NCBI GenBank assembly: GCA_016874945.1 | Contig: VGSO01000093.1 | Coordinates: 1 to 9,462 of the forward strand | DNA length: 9,462 nt | Direction: 5' to 3' | Source of the DNA: Deltaproteobacteria bacterium | GTDB lineage: Bacteria; Desulfobacterota; Desulfobaccia; Desulfobaccales; 0-14-0-80-60-11 | Part shown: positions 1 through 5,077 of the stretch, in pieces | How positions within the stretch are numbered: position 1 is the first letter of the stretch | How the letters are laid out: every line of letters begins with the position of its first letter | The notes under the pieces: generated by a model | Databases searched by the model: none | What the model saw: the letters and a program-made list of their open reading frames with translations, nothing else | What the model was told of the DNA's origin: nothing | Made by a program: the position numbers and the translations under genes

Positions 1-16
1 CAGAAACTCGGATTCA

Positions 17-283
17 GTAGCACAGGCTTTCCAGCCTGTGCCGGCGCAGGCTGAAGCCTGCGGCGACCTAATTTTGCAAGAGGCTCTACCGTTTTCGGTT
101 TTCGGTCTTCGGTTTTCGGTTAAAATAAATAAGATTTATCAATAAGTTACAGGTTGAGTTTGTTGCACCTGAAAGCGGACACGGTATAAAAGGGGAAAAG
201 GGGAAGCCTCTAGCAAAATTACCGGCAATTATGTAGCCGCAGGCTTCAGCCTGCGCCGACACAGGCTGGAAAGCCTGTGCCAC
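17..283. repeat. Long inverted repeat with palindromic arms
   Basis: The arms at 17-64 and 236-283 are reverse complements at 46 of 48 positions. Each arm is itself two hairpins: CACAGGCT-TTCC-AGCCTGTG (21-40) and CGCAGGCT-GA-AGCCTGCG (45-62), with mirrored copies in the right arm. Inside lies a second inverted pair, 70-85 against 205-220, matching at 15 of 16 positions. The centre contains four spaced copies of a TTCGGT word (89-121). There is no transposase frame. The arrangement fits a non-autonomous mobile element or two REP-like units inserted head to head. The near-identity of the arms suggests recent origin or gene conversion. Confidence 0.8.
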
Positions 284-408
284 CGGGTATTTCTTTGAGC
301 AACTGAAAAAATTGCCGCCTCAAATGAATCTTGCAAGAGGCTCAAGCGGCTTGATTATATAAAGGGTAAAAACCAAAACGTGCGGAATCCATTGTTTTTT
401 AACCTCTT

Positions 409-535
409 ATACCAAGTTGCGGTCAAACGAGTAAAATTGTCATTCTGAGCGTAGCGAAGACTCTAGATTCTTCACTCCGCTGCGCTCCGTTCAGAATGAC
501 AACCTAATAATACCTGTTTGAACGCAACTTGATAT
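409..535. repeat. MITE-like palindromic repeat unit
   Basis: The outer arms CAAGTTGCGGTCAAAC (413-428) and GTTTGAACGCAACTTG (516-531) are reverse complements with one mismatch. Further in, TTGTCATTCTGA (437-448) and TCAGAATGACAA (491-502) pair perfectly over 12 bases. The core between them, GAGCGTAGCG against CGCTGCGCTC, is also nearly palindromic. The whole unit can fold into one long imperfect hairpin. The GTCATTCTGAGCG core resembles a dispersed intergenic repeat I know from many bacterial genomes. It carries no coding sequence. Confidence 0.7.
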
Positions 536-548
536 TATACTTGATTCC

Positions 549-628
549 CTTTCAAATGCAACAAATACAATTTGTAACTTATTGGTATTCCAGGATTTCC
601 TAACCGAAAACCGAAAACCGAAAACGGT
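549..628. repeat. Second, inverted copy of the 95-175 sequence
   Basis: Read in reverse complement, 95-175 aligns with 549-628. Shared words include CTTTCA, TGCAACAAA, TGTAACTTATTG and AACCGAAAACCGAA, separated by diverged bases. The block ends in tandem CCGAAAA units at 602-628. This makes the centre of the upstream inverted element part of a dispersed repeat family with at least two copies in this window, in opposite orientation. Confidence 0.65.
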
Positions 629-631
629 TTT
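614..631 (-). terminator. Weak terminator-like hairpin after the cyclase gene
   Basis: The first hairpin downstream of the cyclase stop codon on the minus strand is AAAACCG-TTTT-CGGTTTT, a 7 bp stem whose 3' arm ends in U residues. It is AT-rich, lies about 36 bases after the stop and forms part of a dispersed repeat, so termination here is only a possibility. Confidence 0.3.
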
Positions 632-666
632 AACCTTTCCCCTCTTCCCCTCTTCCCCTTTCCGCC

Positions 667-2661
667 CTACTGCAAGAGGTGGATTCCCTGCCAGTCCTCC
701 TGCGGGGGATTCTTTAGCAAGGCCCGGCAGCGCCTCAAGTAAAGGCGGGAGGCCCCGTCCTCAGGATTCACTTCCAGCACCTGCTGAAAATTCTGGGCGG
801 CCCGGTCCCAGCGGCGCTGGCGGTAGTCCATCAGGCCCTGGGCAAACAACCGGAATTCCTCCGGCAGCCCCTCTGGGGAAAGGTAACCCCGCAATTCGTA
901 AATAATCGCCGGTTTGGTTTTCCCCCGGACCAGGATATGGTCCAGTTCCCGAAGCAGGAAGCCCTCCCCCGCCAGGCGCCGGGTGGCCTCGCTGAGGAGA
1001 ATGTCGCTGCCGTAAGTCTTATTGGCCTTCTCCAGCCGGAAGGCCAGGTTCACGGCATCCCCCATGACCGTGTAATTGAAGCGCTCCCGGGACCCCACGT
1101 TGCCGGCCACCACCCGGCCGGTGTGGATGCCGATGCGCAGGCTCATGGCGGGAAGTCCCCGGCCTTTCCAGCTTTCTTTAAGATGCCGGAAAGCCTCCTG
1201 CATCTCCAGGGCCGCCCGGCAAGCCCGGCGGGCGTGATCCCGGATGGGAAGGGGCGCGCCCCAGAAGCACATGACCGCATCGCCGATATACTTGTCCACC
1301 GTTCCCTTGCGGGCCAGGATGACCTGGGTCAGGGTGTCGAAGTATTCCTCCAGCAAATCGATCAGGTCCCCCGGCGCCATTTCCTCGGACAGGGCGGTGA
1401 AGCCGGCCATATCGGCAAAAAGCACCGTGACCTCGGTTTCCTCGCCCCCCAATCGCAGTTGCTGGGGGCGGGCCGCAATTACTTCCACCACCGCGGGTGA
1501 CACGTACCGCCCGAAAGCCTGGCGGAGCCAGCGCTTCTCCCGAACTTCTTTCAAGAAAAATTCCAGTACATGTCCCGCATAAACCAGGCTCAGCCCCAGG
1601 CAGAGGAGCACGGGGGGGACCCAGAAATTTTTCCGCAGGAACAGATAGAGGGACAGCCCCAAGATCACGCCCAGGATTCCTCCCAGGACCGCCAGGCCCC
1701 ATAAAGGCCTGAGCCGGACCACCAGGAAGCCCAACGCCAAAATCAGGGAGAAGCACAGGGCCAATTGGCCGGTCCAGGGCAGTTCCACCCCCCAGTTGCC
1801 CGCCAACAGGGTGGCCAGGATGTGGCCTTGCAGTTCAATGCCGGGCATGGCCTGCCGGGTGCCGGCGAAAAACGGGGTGAAAAAGACGTCGGCCTTGACC
1901 CGGGGATCAATGGTGGTGCCCAGCACCCGGCCGATAAGAACGATGCGGTTGTAGATCCTTTCTGCCGGGAAAGGCTTGTCAGGGTCCAGGATTTGATAGT
2001 AGGAGACGGTTTCAAAGCTGCCGGGAGGACCGAGGAAGTGGATCAAAACCGGGAAATCTTCCGGAACCACCCCCTGGGGGCGCACGCTGTGAAACACCTG
2101 GGAAGGCATGGTTTCCAGACCTCCCAGGCGGGTCCGGAAACGCCGCACCACGCCGTCGGCGTCCGGGGTGACCATAAACAGGGCCGTGGAAAAGGCCGGT
2201 TTAGAAAAAATCTCCAAAGGCTCCACCAGGATCTGCCGGGAAGACCGGGGGTCTTCAATGGTTTCAATGGCCTGGGCCACGATGACGTTGCCCGCCTGTT
2301 GGATGGCCGCAGCCAGGTCGCAGTCGTCTTCCGGGGTGGTGGGTTCCGCGAACAGAACGTCAAAGACGATGAGGCAGGCCCCGGCCTGGGCCAGCTTCCG
2401 GACCAGTTGGGCATGGAGTCGGCGGGGCCAGGGCCAGGGCCGGCGCAGTTCCTGGAATGAAGCTTCGTCAATGCCCACGACGAGAATCTCGGGGGGAGGG
2501 GGCGCGGGTGGACGCAGGCGGTAGCAGAGGTCCAGGGCCTGGCTTTCCAGGGCCTGACCCAGGGGCAGCAAACTCAAGGGAACAATGACGGCCAGGGCCG
2601 CCGCCGTCAGCAGTATGGCTCGCACCCCGGTTCTAGTGAAGAATTTGATAAGAGAAGGCAA
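667..2661 (-). CDS. CHASE2-domain class III adenylate cyclase with C-terminal TPR-like segment
   Basis: Membrane-bound cyclase of 664 residues, expected to make cAMP from ATP in response to an envelope signal. Residues 14-34 form the first membrane segment, about 35-290 an extracytoplasmic CHASE2 sensor (VVGIDEASF near 61-69), and about 299-366 three further membrane segments. The catalytic domain follows at about 405-590. It shows FADMAGFT with metal ligand D417, the DKYIGD motif with K457 and second metal ligand D461, and the N538-x3-R542 transition-state pair. The substrate-specifying position, seven before N538, is T531 rather than Asp, a known trait of bicarbonate-responsive class IIIb cyclases. 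Residues 601-648 look like a TPR. The start is TTG (2661); no in-frame ATG or GTG lies between it and the upstream stop, and AGAGGA at 2674-2679 sits 12 bases upstream. GTG at 2625 is an alternative. The gene lies 42 bases after the radical SAM gene, probably in one operon. Confidence 0.93.
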   Translation of the reverse strand: MPSLIKFFTRTGVRAILLTAAALAVIVPLSLLPLGQALESQALDLCYRLRPPAPPPPEILVVGIDEASFQELRRPWPWPRRLHAQLVRKLAQAGACLIVFDVLFAEPTTPEDDCDLAAAIQQAGNVIVAQAIETIEDPRSSRQILVEPLEIFSKPAFSTALFMVTPDADGVVRRFRTRLGGLETMPSQVFHSVRPQGVVPEDFPVLIHFLGPPGSFETVSYYQILDPDKPFPAERIYNRIVLIGRVLGTTIDPRVKADVFFTPFFAGTRQAMPGIELQGHILATLLAGNWGVELPWTGQLALCFSLILALGFLVVRLRPLWGLAVLGGILGVILGLSLYLFLRKNFWVPPVLLCLGLSLVYAGHVLEFFLKEVREKRWLRQAFGRYVSPAVVEVIAARPQQLRLGGEETEVTVLFADMAGFTALSEEMAPGDLIDLLEEYFDTLTQVILARKGTVDKYIGDAVMCFWGAPLPIRDHARRACRAALEMQEAFRHLKESWKGRGLPAMSLRIGIHTGRVVAGNVGSRERFNYTVMGDAVNLAFRLEKANKTYGSDILLSEATRRLAGEGFLLRELDHILVRGKTKPAIIYELRGYLSPEGLPEEFRLFAQGLMDYRQRRWDRAAQNFQQVLEVNPEDGASRLYLRRCRALLKNPPQEDWQGIHLLQ

Positions 2662-2703
2662 ATTTGAATATGATCCTCTAGTTCATGGGAAAATCGGGAT
2701 CCG

Positions 2704-3798
2704 TCACCCCCCATCCAATACGTCCGCGGCCCAGGAGGATTGGGGGAAATCCCGGAGCCACTCCAGTTTGCCGAACCACCTCAGGCACCAGAGGCAGGGG
2801 GTGGCGGCCAAGCCCCTGGAATTGCCGGGGTCATTCCGCCTGGCATTCATCACCTCATCAGCTAGGCGCCGCCGCCGTTCGATGCCCTCTTTTAAGGGCA
2901 CTTCTTTCAGATCGGCCACCAGTTCCCGGACCGGGGGAGTGGGGGCCCGGTCGCCCATGTTAACATGGGAGAGGGTGCAGCAAAAAACCAGGTTCCCCAG
3001 GTAGTCCACATACAGGGCCTCCACCAGTTCCCGGCACTCGCCGTTGGGCCCTTCAGGTAAGTAGCCGTTTACCGTGATTTCATATTTGGCGGTCCTGCCG
3101 GGCCCCGGCCCCGAAAGGGCCGCCGGACCCCTGCCATCTTCCATATTGACCCGGGCCCGGAGGGCTCCCACCAGGTCGGCGGCCAGCCAGCGCATAGTGG
3201 CATTCAGTTTATCCTGAGAGGGTAGAAGCCCTTCCCGGATCAATTTGGGGTTAAGAATCGGGTAAAGAAATTCATGCTCCTTAGCTCCCAGCCTGGCCCC
3301 CAGCAGGGCGAGCTCGGTGAGCTCGCCCTGGTTTAGGGTTAACGCGGTAACCACGCTCTTCAAGGACGTGGGGATTCTGTGTCCCCGACACAGCAGCAAA
3401 GCCTCGAAAACTTCCCGGAAGGACTTGGGCCCCCTTAAGCCATCGTGGGTGGCGGCCCCGGCGCCGTCCAGGCTGAAACACACGGACGCCACCCGTTCCT
3501 TCACCGGGGGCTTAAGGAGCAGGGGCAGAAGGCGTTCCCCAAACTTAAAGCCGTTGGTCACCAGGGTGAGCTTGAAGCCCCGGGCCGCGATGAGGCTCAA
3601 CAGGTCTTCCAGGTGGGGGTAAAGTGACACTTCGCCCCCGGTGAGGCAAACAGCCCTGAATCCCAGAGTCTCCGCTTGCGCCAGGATGGAATCGGCAACT
3701 TCCAGGGGCAAGGAGCCGGGGGGGTCCGCGGGGTTGCGCAGGCAGTGCCGGCAAGAGCGGTTACAGAGGCTCGTGGGTTCAAGGGCAAGGATTTCCAT
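2704..3798 (-). CDS. Radical SAM protein with short SPASM/Twitch-like C-terminus
   Basis: A 364-residue radical SAM enzyme, probably a peptide or protein modifying enzyme. The N-terminus has C12-x3-C16-x2-C19, the ligands of the [4Fe-4S] cluster that cleaves S-adenosylmethionine. GGE at 54-56, TNGF at 81-84 and FSLDG at 108-112 are the usual later core motifs. The C-terminal part has C255-x12-G268-x4-C273, matching the CX9-15GX4C start of a SPASM domain, then C335-x2-C338. The later SPASM cysteines are missing, so it probably binds one auxiliary cluster (Twitch-like). C274 beside C273 is an extra candidate ligand. The ATG at 3796-3798 begins one base after the stop of the preceding PqqD-like gene, so translation is probably coupled; the local Shine-Dalgarno (AGGTG) is weak. 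That pairing is typical of RiPP maturases such as the PqqE group. The substrate is inferred to be the neighbouring small proteins; a different substrate cannot be excluded. Confidence 0.9.
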   Translation of the reverse strand: MEILALEPTSLCNRSCRHCLRNPADPPGSLPLEVADSILAQAETLGFRAVCLTGGEVSLYPHLEDLLSLIAARGFKLTLVTNGFKFGERLLPLLLKPPVKERVASVCFSLDGAGAATHDGLRGPKSFREVFEALLLCRGHRIPTSLKSVVTALTLNQGELTELALLGARLGAKEHEFLYPILNPKLIREGLLPSQDKLNATMRWLAADLVGALRARVNMEDGRGPAALSGPGPGRTAKYEITVNGYLPEGPNGECRELVEALYVDYLGNLVFCCTLSHVNMGDRAPTPPVRELVADLKEVPLKEGIERRRRLADEVMNARRNDPGNSRGLAATPCLWCLRWFGKLEWLRDFPQSSWAADVLDGG

Positions 3799-3799
3799 A

Positions 3800-4294
3800 T
3801 CACCTGGGCGGTATTTTGTAATATAAGGTGCCGGTTTGATTCAGATCCACTCCGAAATCAATCACCAGGGGTTCATTGAAAGGCTCAGAATCCAGCGGCA
3901 CGGAAGGGTCTGCGGGTACGTCAAAATCCACGTGGTTTTTTTTGATCTTTTTAACCCGCAGGAGAATCTTTTTTTTCACCAGAGCCTCGATAAACGCCTC
4001 AATCTTGGCGGTGACTTGCTCCCGACTCATCGACCCCATGTCGTATTCGGACAGGTATAGGTCCGTAAGGTGATCCATGGGTATCCCCTGCAGCGCCAGG
4101 CGGAGGATAAAGGCCTGGGATTCATTGAGAGGAATCCGTCGATATTTGTCTCGGGAGGGCCGTTTATCGATAATTTGAGGGCCGGCTTTGAAGCCGGAGC
4201 CGGGGTTTTTCACCTCCACAAACACCACCCGGTTGCTTACTTCCTGTCCTTGTTCATCGGCGAACTTGCAATAGTGCCCGGGATACTGATCCAT
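3800..4294 (-). CDS. PqqD/RRE-like protein with conserved C-terminal tail, no signal peptide (candidate RiPP substrate)
   Basis: A 164-residue cytoplasmic-looking protein, unnamed. Residues about 38-112 resemble the PqqD peptide-recognition fold (RRE): a short strand-rich start (GPQIIDK, 38-44), LNESQAFILRL at 56-66, a helical stretch with YLSEYD (80-85), and a closing helix ending in a KKKILLR strand. A basic then acidic linker (113-140) leads to the tail VDLNQ (149-153), five residues, and YKIPPR (159-164) at the very end. The same spaced tail ends the neighbouring paralogue. The two also share YxGxxxxF near the start, GPxIIDK, AFILRL and SEY. ATG at 4292-4294 has AGGAGG at 4303-4308, 8 bases upstream. 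Its stop is one base from the radical SAM start. I infer a fused recognition domain plus modified tail. It could instead be a discrete recognition chaperone whose tail binds a partner. Confidence 0.85.
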   Translation of the reverse strand: MDQYPGHYCKFADEQGQEVSNRVVFVEVKNPGSGFKAGPQIIDKRPSRDKYRRIPLNESQAFILRLALQGIPMDHLTDLYLSEYDMGSMSREQVTAKIEAFIEALVKKKILLRVKKIKKNHVDFDVPADPSVPLDSEPFNEPLVIDFGVDLNQTGTLYYKIPPR

Positions 4295-4318
4295 AAGTGC
4301 TCCCTCCTTTAGAGATTG

Positions 4319-4379
4319 CCGCCCATTGGCGGTTTATTCCTGCCGGCCTCATGGCCGGATGACTCCCCGAGATAAAACC
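4319..4379 (-). promoter_or_regulatory. Structured leader before the cytoplasmic PqqD-like gene
   Basis: The 112-base spacer after the exported paralogue can fold into two tandem hairpins: CCGGCC-ATGA-GGCCGG (4343-4358, minus strand) and CCGCC-AATG-GGCGG (4319-4332). GGTTTTAT (4372-4379) can pair, with a bulge, with ATAAACC (4331-4337), enclosing the first hairpin. The block 4343-4375 aligns with 5008-5040 in front of the other paralogue at 25 of 33 positions. No U tract follows, so it is not a standard terminator. It may be a regulatory, processing or stability element, or a leftover of the gene duplication. Confidence 0.45.
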
Positions 4380-4406
4380 GATGGCGGCCAGCGTCGCGTT
4401 ATGAGA

Positions 4407-4967
4407 TCACCGCGGGGGGATTTTATATCCGCCTCCCCCCATCTGATTCAGGTCCACATCGAGACTGATGGGCAGGGCTCGCCCGAAATGGCTCGGAGGT
4501 TGGACCCCGGGTTCACCGGGCGTTTTGGGCCTCTTAGTAATATTTTTCAGCAGCTTTGGGGTGTTGGGGGCGGGGTTGCCTCCCACCTTGCCGGTAAGGT
4601 TATCGATAAGTTTATTAATGTGAGTATTGGCTTTGTCTTCGCTGACGTTGTATTCCGACATGTAGATCCTCTTGATGTGCTCAGGATCCACCTCTTGCAG
4701 CACCAGGCGCAGGATAAAGGCCCCGGTTTCGGTGAGGGCATATTGCTGAAAACGGGGCGCATCTTGCGGCCCCCCCTTTTTATCGATGATCAGCGGTCCG
4801 ATCTTACTGTTATTTTTATCTATAATGTCAACGAACGCTAAACGGTGGTGGGTAAAATCAAAAAATTGTCCGGCATAACGCAGCGGTTCCGCCGCCGCGG
4901 CGCCATTAAAAAAAACGATAAGCGCCAGAAAAAACGGAAGAGTGCTCAGCTTGCCCATTGGTTTCAT
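4407..4967 (-). CDS. Exported PqqD/RRE-like protein with conserved C-terminal tail (candidate RiPP substrate)
   Basis: A 186-residue paralogue of the next gene, unnamed. Residues 1-26 look like a Sec signal peptide: basic start, hydrophobic core LPFFLALIVFF (10-20) and an AAAA cleavage region before EP. Residues about 55-114 match the PqqD-like part of the paralogue (GPLIIDK 57-63, LTETGAFILRL 78-88, SEYN 94-97). A proline-rich linker follows (about 118-160), then the tail VDLNQ (171-175), five residues, four of them Gly, and YKIPPR (181-186). I chose the third Met (4965-4967) because AAAGGA at 4973-4978 is 5 bases upstream of it; the first Met at 4973 overlaps that site. A PqqD-like fold behind a signal peptide is unusual, because such domains normally act in the cytoplasm. 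It may be modified before export, or the resemblance may reflect only the winged-helix fold. It probably belongs to the same operon. Confidence 0.82.
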   Translation of the reverse strand: MKPMGKLSTLPFFLALIVFFNGAAAAEPLRYAGQFFDFTHHRLAFVDIIDKNNSKIGPLIIDKKGGPQDAPRFQQYALTETGAFILRLVLQEVDPEHIKRIYMSEYNVSEDKANTHINKLIDNLTGKVGGNPAPNTPKLLKNITKRPKTPGEPGVQPPSHFGRALPISLDVDLNQMGGGGYKIPPR

Positions 4968-5007
4968 AGTCATCCTTTCTTTTTAAGAGAATGGTGATGC
5001 CCGCTAA

Positions 5008-5067
5008 CCGGCTGTATGGCCGGATGGCTTCCTGGGGTAAGCCTGACGGGCTTCGGTGGGAAGCCCG
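5008..5067 (-). promoter_or_regulatory. Structured spacer before the exported PqqD-like gene
   Basis: The 110-base spacer after the FecR-TPR-barrel gene contains, on the minus strand, CGGGCTTC-CCACC-GAAGCCCG (5047-5067, 8 bp stem), GGCTT/AAGCC (5026-5043, 5 bp) and CCGGC-CATACA-GCCGG (5008-5023). The second and third belong to the block 5008-5040 shared with the spacer before the paralogue. The first hairpin starts 10 bases after the stop codon and lacks a U tract. It may stabilise the upstream message or adjust expression between the barrel gene and the small genes. Confidence 0.45.
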
Positions 5068-5077
5068 CCGAACCTTT

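Larger units (their letters stand above)
1..666. other. Gene-free, repeat-rich region downstream of the cyclase gene
   Basis: I find no credible gene here. The only open frame runs through the inverted repeats and resembles no protein. The stretch is much richer in A and T than the flanking genes. It holds a long inverted repeat (17-283), a palindromic MITE-like unit (409-535), a second inverted copy of part of the first element (549-628), short purine or pyrimidine runs (187-207 and 639-660), and several copies of the word TTGCAAGAGGCTC (74-86 and 331-343, with an inverted variant at 205-217 and a truncated one at 671-679). It looks like an intergenic region colonised repeatedly by small non-coding repeats. 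Confidence 0.7.

Noticed and set aside
89..121. CRISPR-like or satellite array from the repeated TTCGGT and CCGAAAA words (also 602-628)
   Set aside because: The units are only 6-8 bases long without spacers, there are just a few copies, and no cas gene is present.
86..283. Minus-strand 65-codon open frame in the repeat region
   Set aside because: It is encoded by the right arm and centre of the inverted repeat and has no plausible ribosome binding site or protein resemblance.
937..2460. Plus-strand and alternative minus-strand frames overlapping the cyclase gene (such as 1178-1756 and 1765-2460)
   Set aside because: They overlap a gene with complete catalytic motifs and their products are low-complexity Pro/Gly/Arg-rich sequences typical of shadow frames.
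5047..5067. Intrinsic terminator after the FecR-TPR-barrel gene
   Set aside because: The 8 bp stem is strong but is followed by CAGGCTTACC rather than a U tract, so I treat it as a spacer hairpin and keep the operon intact.
4968..5077. Cyclic di-GMP (GEMM-I) riboswitch in the spacer before the exported PqqD-like gene
   Set aside because: The words AAGCCATCCGGCC and CCGGTTAGCGGGC recall the 3' half of known examples, but the first stem is a simple perfect hairpin without the required A-rich internal loop or the GACGCAAAGC segment, and the second spacer fits even less.
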